A DNA stretch of 48,133 bases from an uncultured Eubacteriales bacterium (GCA_900540545.1 UQGJ01000014.1:1-48133); one strand, 5' to 3'; positions 7,845 to 14,848 are shown, numbered from the stretch's first letter. Notes: generated by a model from the sequence alone, not told the origin. Numbers and translations are program-made.

Positions 7845-9013
7845 TGGAACATCCCTCCCAGGCTTTGATAATCCTCCCAGAAATTTGGGTAGGACTTGGC
7901 GACGCACTGGGCCCCCCGGATGGTGACGGGGCCCTCGGCCCTGGTGGCGGCCACGGCCAGCATCATGGCGATGCGGTGGTCGTTGCAGCCGTCCACCACC
8001 CCGCCGGTGAGGTGGTCCACGCCGGAAATGGTCAGGGCGTCGGGGGACTGCTCGATGTGAGCGCCTAATTGACATAATTGAGTGGTCACGGTGTCCAGCC
8101 GGTCGCTCTCCTTGATGCGCAGCCGGGCGGCGTTGGTGATATGGGTGATTTCTCCTGCCCTTAGGGCCGCATGGACCGCCAGGGCGGGGACCAGGTCGGG
8201 ACATTGGGACACGTCCAGAGACAGTTCCCCGGGGCCACACAGGTTTTCATAATATGGAACAATAACTTTGTCCCCCTGGCGGGAGGCGGGGTCCAGGCCC
8301 CGGATGTCCACCCGGCTGCCCAGGCCGTTGGCGGCGTAGTAGAAGGCGGCCTGGGAGTAGTCGGACTCCACCGCCATGTGGTGGGGGCGGTAGGTCTGAT
8401 TTCCCGGGACATGGAAGGTCCGCCCGTCCGGGCAGTCCACCCGGATGCCGAAACGGTCCAGCACGTCCAGGGTCATGTCCACGTAGCCCCGGGACTCCAA
8501 TTCGGTAGTTAACATAATCTTTGAATCACCAGGAAGAAGGGGGAGGGCGTAGAGCATACCGGTAATAAACTGGGAGGAGACATCCCCCGGGAATGCGAAA
8601 ACGCCGGGCTTCAAAACGCCCGAAACCCGCAGCGTTTTGGGCGTTTCGGCCCCAAATTCCATTGAAATTCCCTGGGCTTGGAAGGCCGAGTGGTACGGGG
8701 CCAGGGGGCGTTCCAGCAGACGCCCGCTTCCGGTGAAGTCGGCGCCCCCCCGGAGGGCCAGCGCCACTGGAATCAAAAACCGAAGGGTGGAGCCGGACTC
8801 GCCGCAGTCCAGAAGGGGGAGGGATGGGCCGCCGGCCTTCAGGGCCTCCATGCAGCGGCGGGTGGCGCGGATGTCCTGGGAGTCGGCCAGGTTGTCGATG
8901 CGGCTGGTTCCCCCCGCCAGGGCGGCGGCAATCAGCGCCCGGTGAGCCTGGGATTTGGACGGCGGCGGGGTGATGGAGCCGGAGAGCTTGTGGGGAGTGA
9001 TGGTGATGTCCAT
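7841..9013 (-). CDS. aroA: 3-phosphoshikimate 1-carboxyvinyltransferase (EPSP synthase)
   Basis: Joins PEP and shikimate 3-phosphate to EPSP; target of glyphosate in this family. The 390-residue protein has 'PPPSKSQAHRALI' (shikimate-phosphate binding Lys/Ser/Arg), 'CGESGSTLRFLIP' in place of the class I LGNAGTA loop, 'DVSSQFITGMLYALP', 'RIKESDR' and 'GCNDHRIAMML'. The GESGST loop resembles class II enzymes, which are often glyphosate-tolerant; whether this one is tolerant is inference. It is somewhat shorter than the usual ~427. ATG at 9013 follows AAGGAGG by 5 nt. A 70-nt gap with a REP palindrome separates it from aroB. Confidence 0.95.
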   Translation of the reverse strand: MDITITPHKLSGSITPPPSKSQAHRALIAAALAGGTSRIDNLADSQDIRATRRCMEALKAGGPSLPLLDCGESGSTLRFLIPVALALRGGADFTGSGRLLERPLAPYHSAFQAQGISMEFGAETPKTLRVSGVLKPGVFAFPGDVSSQFITGMLYALPLLPGDSKIMLTTELESRGYVDMTLDVLDRFGIRVDCPDGRTFHVPGNQTYRPHHMAVESDYSQAAFYYAANGLGSRVDIRGLDPASRQGDKVIVPYYENLCGPGELSLDVSQCPDLVPALAVHAALRAGEITHITNAARLRIKESDRLDTVTTQLCQLGAHIEQSPDALTISGVDHLTGGVVDGCNDHRIAMMLAVAATRAEGPVTIRGAQCVAKSYPNFWEDYQSLGGMFQ

Positions 9014-9052
9014 GGGGGCCTCCTTTTTAGGCGATAGGGACGGGGGGATGCG

Positions 9053-9079
9053 CGGGCGGCTGACAGCCGCCCCGACAAG
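9053..9079. repeat. REP palindrome between aroB and aroA
   Basis: GGGCGGCT-GAC-AGCCGCCC (9054-9072) followed by CGACAAG. It matches the REP palindrome family that occurs in the mosaic repeats and inside the RAYT gene, with GAC replacing the usual TAC tail. In the aro mRNA it would form an intercistronic hairpin. Confidence 0.75.
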
Positions 9080-9083
9080 CGGG

Positions 9084-10145
9084 TCAGAGCAGGTCCAACA
9101 GGTCCTGTTTGGGCAGTTTGTGGAGGACGGCGCTGCCCAGTTGGTCCAACAGGATCAGAGTGATGTCGTCTCCGGCCCCCTTTTTGTCCAGGCCCACGGC
9201 GGCGGCGTATTGGGCGTGGGTGCAGTCGATGCGGGTGGGCAGGGCGAAGGCGGAGACCAGGGCCTGGATTTGGGCGGGGAGGTCCGGGGGGGTGACGCCC
9301 AGCTTTACGCCCAAGGAGGCGGCGGCGCACATCCCGGCGGCCACGGCCTGCCCGTGGGTCCAGGTCTCGTAATTCCCCGCCAGCTCGTAGGCGTGGCCCA
9401 CAGTGTGGCCGAAGTTCAGGATCATCCGGCGGCCTGTGTCTCGCTCGTCCTGCTCCACCACCGCCCGCTTGAGGTCGCAGCAGGTGTACAAAACGGATTC
9501 GATGTGGGCCATGACCTCGGCCCGGCAGGGGTGGGCGCGGAGGAAGTCGAAGAAGGCCCGGTCGGCGATACAGCCGTATTTGATGACCTCGGCCATGCCG
9601 TCGGCGAAGGTCTTGTCGTCCAGGGTGGTCAGGGTGTCGGGGTCCATGAGGACCAGCTTGGGCTGCCAGAAGGCCCCGGCCAGATTCTTGCCGTGGTCTA
9701 GGTCGATGGCCACCTTGCCGCCCACGGAGGAGTCCACCTGGGCCAGGAGGGTGGTGGGTATCTGGATGAAATCCACCCCCCGGAGGACGGTGGCGGCGGC
9801 GAAACCGGCCAGGTCCCCCACCACGCCGCCGCCCAGGGCCACCACCGCGTCGGTGCGGGTGAGGCCGAAGTCCATCATGGCCTCCCAGAGGACCGCCAGC
9901 TGTTCGGCGCACTTGGCGCCCTCCCCGGCGGGGACGGCGTGGCAGCGGACCTGGAAGCCGGAGGCTTTCAGGCTGTCGGCCACAGCCGCAGCGTACAGGG
10001 GCAGGACGTTGGTGTCCGTCACCAGGAACAGGCGCTTGGCGTTGGGGAGGGCGGCTCGGCAATTGGCCCCCGCCTGGGCCAGCAGGCCGGGGGCGATGTG
10101 GATGTCATAGGAACGGGGGCCGAGGGAGACGGGGAGGAGTTTCAT
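9084..10145 (-). CDS. aroB: 3-dehydroquinate synthase
   Basis: Cyclises DAHP to 3-dehydroquinate using NAD+ and a divalent metal (Zn/Co). The 353-residue protein shows the nucleotide-binding 'GGGVVGDLAGFAAATVLRG', 'PTTLLAQVDSSVGGK' and the metal ligands in 'AEVIKYG', 'NFGHTVGHAYE' and 'THGQAVAAGM'. The ATG at 10145 is chosen over an in-frame ATG at 10169 because GAGGTG lies about 8 nt before it. Second gene of the operon. The 166-nt gap to aroF holds a foldback repeat. Confidence 0.94.
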   Translation of the reverse strand: MKLLPVSLGPRSYDIHIAPGLLAQAGANCRAALPNAKRLFLVTDTNVLPLYAAAVADSLKASGFQVRCHAVPAGEGAKCAEQLAVLWEAMMDFGLTRTDAVVALGGGVVGDLAGFAAATVLRGVDFIQIPTTLLAQVDSSVGGKVAIDLDHGKNLAGAFWQPKLVLMDPDTLTTLDDKTFADGMAEVIKYGCIADRAFFDFLRAHPCRAEVMAHIESVLYTCCDLKRAVVEQDERDTGRRMILNFGHTVGHAYELAGNYETWTHGQAVAAGMCAAASLGVKLGVTPPDLPAQIQALVSAFALPTRIDCTHAQYAAAVGLDKKGAGDDITLILLDQLGSAVLHKLPKQDLLDLL

Positions 10146-10174
10146 AGTAGCAGCACCTCGAGATGACAACTTAG

Positions 10175-10304
10175 GCTTCCCCTGGGGGAAGCTGTCCGCG
10201 TAGCGGACTGATGAGGGGGGAGAGCGTCGATACGTGGACGTGTGGTGGAATCAGTCTTCCCCTCATCCGGCCCTTCGGGCCACCTTCCCCCCAGGGGAAG
10301 GCAA
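10175..10304. repeat. Foldback repeat between aroF and aroB
   Basis: Two inverted units: 10175-10218 (CTTCCCCTGGGGGAAG, stem GTCCGC/GCGGAC, then TGATGAGGGG) and 10256-10304 (CCTCATCCGG, stem GGCCC/GGGCC, then CACCTTCCCC and a CCCC/GGGG turn). Outer parts pair with each other; inner stems differ in sequence but still pair. A relative lies at about 12686-12880. It adds large hairpins inside the aro transcript. Confidence 0.75.
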
Positions 10305-10311
10305 GGGGAGG

Positions 10312-11334
10312 TTACGGACGGATGAGGGTTTTGCCTACCATGTTGGTCATGGCGGACACCTTTTGCATCAGCTCGTCGAAGTGGTCGGGGGTCAGGGACT
10401 GCTGGCCGTCGCATTTGGCGTGGGGGGGGTCGTTGTGGACCTCGATGATGAGGCCGTCGGCACCCGCCGCGATAGCCGCCAGGGCCAAGGGCTCCACCAT
10501 CCAGTACATGCCCGCGGCGTGGCTGGGGTCCACGATGATGGGCAGGTGGCTCATCTTCTTCACCGCCGGGATGGCGGACACGTCCAGAGTGTTGCGGGTG
10601 TAGGTCTCGAAGGTGCGGATGCCGCGCTCGCAGAGGATGACGTTCTCGTTGCCCTCGGCCATGATGTACTCGGCGGACATGATCCACTCCTCATAGCTGT
10701 TGGACAGGCCCCGCTTCAGGAGGATGGGCCTGGACATCTTACCGACCTCTTTCAGCAGGTCGAAGTTCTGCATGTTCCGGGCGCCGATCTGGACCACGTC
10801 CACCTTCTCCTCGAAGAGCTCACAGTATTTGGGACTCATCAGCTCGGTGACGATGGGCAGGCCCGTGGCGGCCTTGGCCTCGAGCAGCAGGTCCAGGCCG
10901 GAGGTGCCCATGCCCTGGAAGGAGTAGGGGGAGGTGCGGGGCTTGAAGGCGCCCCCCCGCATGAGGGCGGCCCCGGAGCGCTTTACGTCCTGGGCCACGG
11001 CCACGATTTGCTCCTCGGACTCCACGGAGCAGGGCCCGGCGATGACAGAGAAGTTCCCGCCGCCGATTTTGGCGGTCCCCACCTGGACCACGGTGTCCTC
11101 GGGGTGGAACTTGCGGTTGGCCTTTTTATAGGGCTCCTGGACCCGCATGACTCGCTCCACCCAGGGGTGGATGCTGATTTTGTCCATGTCCACGGCGGTG
11201 GTGTCGCCGACGAGGCCCAGGATGGAACAGCCCACGCCGTTGGTGATGCCCACCTGGAGGCCCATGTCCTCGAACTGGCGGGCCAGCTTTGTGATTTCTT
11301 CCTGTTGGGTGCCGGGCTTCATGATTACGACCAT
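10312..11334 (-). CDS. aroF: 3-deoxy-7-phosphoheptulonate synthase (DAHP synthase, Thermotoga-like type I beta)
   Basis: First step of aromatic biosynthesis: PEP + erythrose 4-phosphate to DAHP. The 340-residue protein has an N-terminal ferredoxin-like regulatory domain (about 1-70, 'MVVIMKPGTQQEEI') fused to the TIM barrel, the layout of the Tyr/Phe-inhibited Thermotoga maritima enzyme. Barrel motifs: 'VIAGPCSVES', 'GGAFKPRTSPYSFQG', 'KRGLSNSYEEW', 'LCERGIRTFE' and 'VDPSHAAG'. The ATG at 11334 follows AAGGAGAGAG; an in-frame upstream ATG at 11418 falls in the attenuator stem and is unlikely. First gene of the operon and the gene directly behind the leader attenuator. Confidence 0.95.
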   Translation of the reverse strand: MVVIMKPGTQQEEITKLARQFEDMGLQVGITNGVGCSILGLVGDTTAVDMDKISIHPWVERVMRVQEPYKKANRKFHPEDTVVQVGTAKIGGGNFSVIAGPCSVESEEQIVAVAQDVKRSGAALMRGGAFKPRTSPYSFQGMGTSGLDLLLEAKAATGLPIVTELMSPKYCELFEEKVDVVQIGARNMQNFDLLKEVGKMSRPILLKRGLSNSYEEWIMSAEYIMAEGNENVILCERGIRTFETYTRNTLDVSAIPAVKKMSHLPIIVDPSHAAGMYWMVEPLALAAIAAGADGLIIEVHNDPPHAKCDGQQSLTPDHFDELMQKVSAMTNMVGKTLIRP

Positions 11335-11379
11335 GGTTGACTCTCTCCTTTTTGTGTGCAATGGGCGGCTCGGGGGAAC

Positions 11380-11418
11380 AAAAAATGCGCCCATTGACGA
11401 TAAAATCAATGAGCGCAT
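11380..11418 (-). terminator. Leader terminator (attenuator) of the aro operon
   Basis: On the reverse strand a 13-bp stem (11418-11406 with 11397-11385; ATGCGCTCATTGA against TCAATGGGCGCAT, one G-T wobble) with an 8-nt loop runs straight into six T residues (11385-11380), 46 nt before the aroF start. It lies after a promoter and leader ORF and before the first gene, so it can only act as an attenuator. Confidence 0.85.
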
Positions 11419-11459
11419 GTCTGTGACGATACGATAGGGCCTGTGCCGGCCCGCCCATT
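11406..11459 (-). promoter_or_regulatory. Candidate antiterminator pairing in aro leader
   Basis: AATGGGCG (11459-11452), starting 4 nt after the leader ORF stop, can pair with CGCTCATT inside the terminator's 5' arm (8 bp with one wobble). That pairing and the terminator exclude each other. The AATGGGCG string is repeated in the terminator's 3' arm, as expected for 2:3 versus 3:4 switching. A GCCGGC string in the leader ORF and another at about 11450-11445 could give a 1:2 pairing. Confidence 0.65.
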
Positions 11460-11463
11460 CACT

Positions 11464-11568
11464 TTATCCCAATATTTTGACCATGCCAAAATAGCCGGCG
11501 CTCATAAATCGAGCCCAGCCAGTGGTGGTAAAGTACCGGGATTCAGTTGTGAGGGCGCTGTGCTGCAT
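11464..11568 (-). CDS. Aromatic-rich leader peptide of the aro operon (34 aa)
   Basis: Short ORF between the promoter and the attenuator. ATG at 11568 has GAGGT 7 nt upstream; TAA at 11466-11464. The peptide has Tyr12-Phe13, Trp18, Phe21 and Tyr26-Phe27, all three aromatic amino acids, in stretches 'ESRYFTTTGWARF' and 'SAGYFGMVKI'. The stop is 4 nt before the antiterminator arm. A ribosome reaching the stop would cover that arm and allow termination; one stalled at the codons 26-27 pair would leave it free. Function is inferred from layout, parallel to trpL/pheL and the aroF leader of corynebacteria. I do not recognise the exact peptide as a named family. Confidence 0.75.
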   Translation of the reverse strand: MQHSALTTESRYFTTTGWARFMSAGYFGMVKILG

Positions 11569-11599
11569 GGCTGTGACCTCACTTCAAATGGTTGGGGAT

Positions 11600-11628
11600 A
11601 GTTTACACCAGCGGGAGGGAAATTGCAA
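11600..11628 (-). promoter_or_regulatory. Promoter of the aro operon leader
   Basis: TTGCAA (11628-11623), 17-nt spacer, TAAACT (11605-11600). Predicted start near 11593 gives a leader of about 260 nt containing the leader ORF and attenuator. Confidence 0.6.
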
Positions 11629-11660
11629 GGGGGAATTTCAGCTGGAGCAAATCGGAAAAC

Positions 11661-11885
11661 CTACTGGTTCATTTGCTTCATGTCTGTTCTGCCTGCGAGG
11701 TAATCCAACGAAACATGATATAGTTCTGCGATTCTAATCAAGATTTCCAGCTTCGGCTCGCGCGTCATCAACTCATAGTTTTGGTATGTCTTTTCGGTTA
11801 TGCCACAATACACTGCGACCTCATTTTGCGTAAATCCGCGCTCTTTTCTACACTGTTTCAAACGTTTTGCTAAAATATCCTTCAT
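11661..11885 (-). CDS. XRE-family helix-turn-helix regulator
   Basis: Single-domain Cro/CI-type DNA-binding protein of 74 residues. The HTH spans about 5-60 ('LKQCRKERGFTQNEVAVYCG' scaffold, recognition helix 'TEKTYQNYE', then 'LEILIRIAELYHVSLDYLAGRTD'). The ribosome site is weak (AAGGT just before the ATG). It is divergent from a second XRE gene across an operator-rich 138-nt gap. Its stop is about 30 nt upstream of the aro leader promoter, so it could influence aro transcription, but nothing shows that directly. Confidence 0.88.
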   Translation of the reverse strand: MKDILAKRLKQCRKERGFTQNEVAVYCGITEKTYQNYELMTREPKLEILIRIAELYHVSLDYLAGRTDMKQMNQ

Positions 11886-11907
11886 ACCTTAACACCCACA
11901 ATCGTTC

Positions 11908-11962
11908 TTGACAGAGACAGTATAATGGATTAGAATCCAATATATACTAACAATTGTTGGTG
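11908..11962 (+). promoter_or_regulatory. Promoter and operator-like palindromes between divergent XRE genes
   Basis: TTGACA (11908-11913), 17-nt spacer and TAGAAT (11931-11936) form a good promoter for the forward XRE gene. A 14-bp inverted repeat TGGATT-AG-AATCCA (11926-11939) covers its -10 box, and AACAATTGTT lies at about 11949-11958. The overlap suggests repression by one of the two regulators. Confidence 0.65.
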
Positions 11963-12023
11963 TTTTGCTTGAGAATAAAGGATTTAGATTCTGGTGGAAC
12001 GGAGAGAATGGGCGGTGAAACGT

Positions 12024-12263
12024 ATGGAAGAATCTCAGAGGGAACAGTGGGCTAAGATATTTGGGGAAAATGTGCGGAGACTTCGGGAAAAAGAGGGAAT
12101 CAGTGTGGCTGAGTTTGCAAAATACTTACATATTTCTCAGGAGCGGCTGACTCGGTTGGAGGAAGGGGTGATTGATAAGAGATTGAGCATGTCCGTGGTG
12201 TTTGCGATTGCCGGGCGGTTCCATCTGAAGGAATATCAGCTGTTTGAGCGGGGAGACGTTTGA
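12024..12263 (+). CDS. XRE-family helix-turn-helix regulator
   Basis: Small DNA-binding protein (79 residues from ATG 12024). HTH at about 13-70: 'FGENVRRLREKEGISVAEFAKYL', recognition helix 'SQERLTRLEEG', then 'MSVVFAIAGRFHLKEYQLF'. GTG codons at 11994 and 12015 are alternative starts; ATG 12024 is chosen because GGCGGTG lies about 6 nt before it, but this is uncertain. Divergent from the XRE gene at 11661-11885. The two face each other like a CI/Cro pair, yet no phage genes are near. A mosaic repeat begins directly at the stop. Confidence 0.8.
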   Translation: MEESQREQWAKIFGENVRRLREKEGISVAEFAKYLHISQERLTRLEEGVIDKRLSMSVVFAIAGRFHLKEYQLFERGDV

Positions 12264-13060
12264 GGTCCAGGGGCGGGGCCCCTGCCGGGGGCGGAGTCCC
12301 TCCGGGGGGGCCCCTTTCTTCTCGAAGAAAGGGGACGGAAAGAAGGACCGGGGGCGGCACGGGCCACGCTGTGTCCCTATCCGCCGCCCCCTGGACCCCA
12401 GAGAACGTCCGGGCGGCGGTACGGTTTATGTTTGTTGGCAAAACCAGAAAGCCGTTGCAGCTCGTATTGGTCTGGCGCTGGAACAACTCCGGCTGCCGCC
12501 CCTCGGCATATCACCGGGCAAGACTTGGGAGTCGTTGCGTTTTACTCGGTGCAAACAAGCCGCCACAGGGTCTGTGCGGTTTTGAATTGGCTTTGCGCCT
12601 GTTGGGAGTCGGCACGGGCGGCTGATAGCCGCCCCTACAAGAAAGAGACCTTCGGTTTCCCCTGTCCTACGTCCCCCGCAGGGTAGGCTTCTCCACTTGT
12701 GGGTTGGCTGCCCGTTGGCGGCTTTGCCGCTTACGGGCAGCTCATGCCCTAGGGGTAGAAGCTGTCGCGCCGTTAGGCGTGACTGATGGGGTGTTACGCT
12801 GAGGGCTTGGTGGTAATCGCCCCATCCGTCACGGGCTACGCCCGTGCCACCTTCCCCACAAGTGGAGAAGGCTACGCCTGCGGGCGGGACGGGGGAAATG
12901 CACTAGCCTTGCCGGGTACTGCCATGCTAGGCGCGCTGCGCCAGCGCATGGGGGGTGACCAACTGCGTGATAGGCCGTAACGGCCGGGGCAGAAGCGGAA
13001 AGGCAGACTTGTTAGCACTAGCCGGTTTCGACTGCCTTGCTTCGTTGGCGCCGCCCCTCG
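12264..13060. repeat. Mosaic hairpin repeat (copy B), alpha and beta cores
   Basis: Starts at the stop of the XRE gene. Outer arm AGGGGCGGGGCCCCTGCCGG, hairpin I near 12311-12334 (CCCCTTTCTTC/GAAGAAAGGGG), hairpin II with the GCCGCCCCCTGG end, alpha core (about 12401-12580), REP palindrome (12614-12641), foldback repeat units (about 12686-12880) and beta core (about 12899-13043). The right arm is degenerate. One reading frame stays open through the alpha core here and in copies C, D and E, but without start or ribosome site. Confidence 0.8.
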
Positions 13061-13337
13061 CTCCTTTTTCTTTGGGCCCCCAACCCGTTTCTTTTTCCCG
13101 CCAGGGACCCACCGAAGGTGGGACGCGGCTTCGCCGCGTACAAGTGTTTTGGCCCACAGGCCAAAACCTTGGAATAGGGCGAATTCACTTCGCCCTATTC
13201 TGTTGAAATCACGGGGTCCCCGTGCGGCCTTGGCCGCATGGGGCTAAAAGAAATGGGCTGGGCCCCCGGAGGGGGACGCTCCAAACTCCCGTCCCCGCCC
13301 GTAAGCGGATAAAATCCGCACCGACAGGCGCCGCCTT
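13061..13337. other. Intergenic stretch with several palindromes
   Basis: No gene seen. Hairpins include ACGCGGC-TTC-GCCGCGT near 13120, TTTTGGCC/GGCCAAAA near 13147-13166, GGGCGAA-TTCAC-TTCGCCC (13177-13195, shared with 47853-47871) and GCGGCC-TTG-GGCCGC near 13221. It is most likely decayed repeat sequence. Confidence 0.5.
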
Positions 13338-13374
13338 AAAAAAGAACCGGACAGCCTTTTAGGCTGTCCGGTTC
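13338..13374 (-). terminator. Intrinsic terminator of the tRNA transcript
   Basis: Reverse-strand stem GAACCGGACAGCC (13374-13362 with 13356-13344) followed by a run of six T residues (13343-13338). It closes the transcript carrying tRNA-Gly and its broken copy. Confidence 0.85.
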
Positions 13375-13380
13375 CAATGC

Positions 13381-13420
13381 TGGAGCAGGTGACGAGGCTC
13401 GAACCCGCTATCCCACCCCG
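13381..13420 (-). pseudogene. Broken tRNA-Gly copy (3' half only)
   Basis: The 3' 40 or so bases match the intact tRNA-Gly at 13532-13607: T arm 'GGTTCGAGCC', acceptor strand CACCTGC, discriminator T, CCA, and the next five bases. The 5' half (acceptor strand GCAGGTG, D arm, anticodon arm) is missing and replaced by unrelated hairpin sequence. A further piece of the same tRNA lies inverted at 13460-13480. Confidence 0.75.
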
Positions 13421-13531
13421 GACCTCTGGATTTGAAAAATGCGGTTACACCGCATTTTGGGTGGAGGCAGCGAGTTCGAGTGGTTTGGATGCAGAAACAG
13501 CACCCACCGAAGTGAGTGCTGTTTCTAATGC

Positions 13532-13607
13532 TGGAGCAGGTGACGAGGCTCGAACTCGCTACCTCCACCTTGGCAAGGTGGCGCTCTACCAGATGAGCTA
13601 CACCTGC
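13532..13607 (-). tRNA. tRNA-Gly (anticodon GCC)
   Basis: Full 76-nt cloverleaf on the reverse strand: acceptor GCAGGTG (13607-13601) pairs with CACCTGC; D arm with GCTC/GAGC; anticodon stem CCACC with loop TTGCCAA (GCC anticodon, Gly); T arm GAGTTCGAGCC; encoded CCA at 13534-13532. A near-perfect promoter lies directly upstream. Confidence 0.97.
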
Positions 13608-13621
13608 AAGCGACGAATGAT

Positions 13622-13650
13622 ATTATACCTACGCCGCTCTATTTTGTCAA
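13622..13650 (-). promoter_or_regulatory. Consensus promoter of tRNA-Gly
   Basis: TTGACA (13650-13645), 17-nt spacer, TATAAT (13627-13622): full consensus for the housekeeping sigma factor, about 15 nt before the tRNA. It overlaps the last codons of the upstream lipoprotein gene. Confidence 0.92.
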
Positions 13651-14771
13651 GGGGTATTCTGCAAGTTTTCTTCCGATTCGCCGCAGGCCGGGTAATCGGC
13701 GGAAGTCCACTCATAGCCCAAGTCGGTCATGTCCTGGTCGGTGAGGAGGAAACCGTCCCCGCCCAAGGAGGGGTCCACGTGGCGGTAGCCCGCCTGGGCG
13801 GACAGGATGACCCAGTAGTGGGGTTCCCCGTCCAGGGAACCCTCCACCACCTGGCTCTCCAGGCCGGCCGCGTCGCAGAGCAGACGGTAGGCCAGGGCCA
13901 GGCCCTGGCTGTCCCCGGTACCCTCCATGAGGCACCAGGCGGTGGACAGGGGGGCGGCCTCCTGGGGCTCGTGAGCGGCGATGCGGTCGGTGAGGGCGGT
14001 GAGCAGGGCCCGGGCCAGGTCGTCGCCCCGGAGGTTGTTCTCCTGGAGGGGAAGCAGGAGGCTGTCGGCCTGGTTGGTGAGGGCGCGGCTCTGGGCCTGG
14101 AGGACCGCCGGGTCCTCGGGGTAAGTGAAGGTGACCTCCACGATGCGCTGGAAGCCGCTGTCGGGGTAGAGGGCCACCTCCACCTGGGGCATGCCCAGGG
14201 CGGCGGCGGGGGTGTCGTAATAGGTCTCGCGGATGAGGGCGCGGATATAGTCGGCGTCCTCGCTGAAATAGTTGAGCTTGAGGGCCACCTCGGGGCGGAA
14301 GCCGGACAGGGCGGAGCGGAGCTGGGTACGGATAGCCCCGCTGCCCGTCACGTCGGTGACGGCGTCCACCTGCTCTTTGGTGCGGCGGTAGGCGATGGTG
14401 ACGGTGGCCTCGTAGTACATGACGATGCGCTCCAGGTCGGTGTCGATGGCGTCGATGGCGTAGTTGCCCAGGGGATCGTCGTGGTAGACCTCCTCCCGGG
14501 CCCGGGTGAGGTCGTCCTCCACAGTGCTGCCGGCGGTGGGGGTGTAGTTCCGCAGGCGGATGACGCCGGTCTCCTGGTGGGCCTTGACCATGGCCCACAG
14601 GGCGTTGGAAAGCTGCTGGTAGGTCTCCACCCGGATGGCGTTGGAGTCGTCCACCACGGCGGGAAACTGGGGGTGGGGGGAGAGGGAGACGTACTCCCGC
14701 TCCAGCATGGAGGAGCAGCCCGTGAGCAGCAGCGCGGCGCACAGGGCCAGGGCGGGGATGGGCTTGTTCAC
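13647..14771 (-). CDS. Lipoprotein with transglutaminase-like domain, nucleophile replaced
   Basis: Secreted lipoprotein of 374 residues, lipobox LLTGC with Cys19. The middle is unremarkable. The C-terminal part (about 278-335) resembles the transglutaminase/protease-like core: helix 'GTGDSQGLALAYRLLCDAAGL', 'PHYWVIL' with His318 and 'HVDPS' with Asp333. The place of the catalytic Cys holds Ser288, so it is probably a binding rather than catalytic domain. GTG at 14771 is chosen from the GGGGTG ribosome site 8 nt upstream. Last gene of a long reverse-strand series after a LUD-domain gene; the function is unknown. Confidence 0.78.
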   Translation of the reverse strand: MNKPIPALALCAALLLTGCSSMLEREYVSLSPHPQFPAVVDDSNAIRVETYQQLSNALWAMVKAHQETGVIRLRNYTPTAGSTVEDDLTRAREEVYHDDPLGNYAIDAIDTDLERIVMYYEATVTIAYRRTKEQVDAVTDVTGSGAIRTQLRSALSGFRPEVALKLNYFSEDADYIRALIRETYYDTPAAALGMPQVEVALYPDSGFQRIVEVTFTYPEDPAVLQAQSRALTNQADSLLLPLQENNLRGDDLARALLTALTDRIAAHEPQEAAPLSTAWCLMEGTGDSQGLALAYRLLCDAAGLESQVVEGSLDGEPHYWVILSAQAGYRHVDPSLGGDGFLLTDQDMTDLGYEWTSADYPACGESEENLQNTP

Positions 14772-14848
14772 GGGAGACACCCCTTTCAAATTAAGAATTA
14801 GAAATGAAGAATGAAGAATTTCGTCTGCGGGCGGGACGAGGGAATTTT

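Noticed and set aside
6867..8240. An extended chorismate synthase of 457 residues
   Set aside because: The extra N-terminal 130 residues are a shadow of aroA; the ATG at 7844 gives the family N-terminus and an ATGA overlap.
11334..11418. aroF starting at the ATG 84 nt upstream
   Set aside because: That ATG lies in the attenuator stem, and the ribosome site AAGGAGAGAG directly precedes the ATG at 11334, which gives the normal Thermotoga-type N-terminus.
11335..11600. T-box riboswitch in the aroF leader
   Set aside because: No T-box consensus (AGGGTGGTACCGCG type) or specifier stem is visible; the leader ORF and 2:3/3:4 stems explain the region better.
12264..13060. Protein-coding genes in the mosaic repeats
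   Set aside because: Several frames of 80-120 codons exist in each copy, but none has a start with ribosome site or recognisable domain, and copies carry different breaks.
13493..13526. Terminator directly after tRNA-Gly (AGAAACAGCAC/GTGCTGTTTCT)
   Set aside because: A good stem but no T-run on the reverse strand; the proper terminator with six T residues is at 13338-13374. It may instead be a processing stem.
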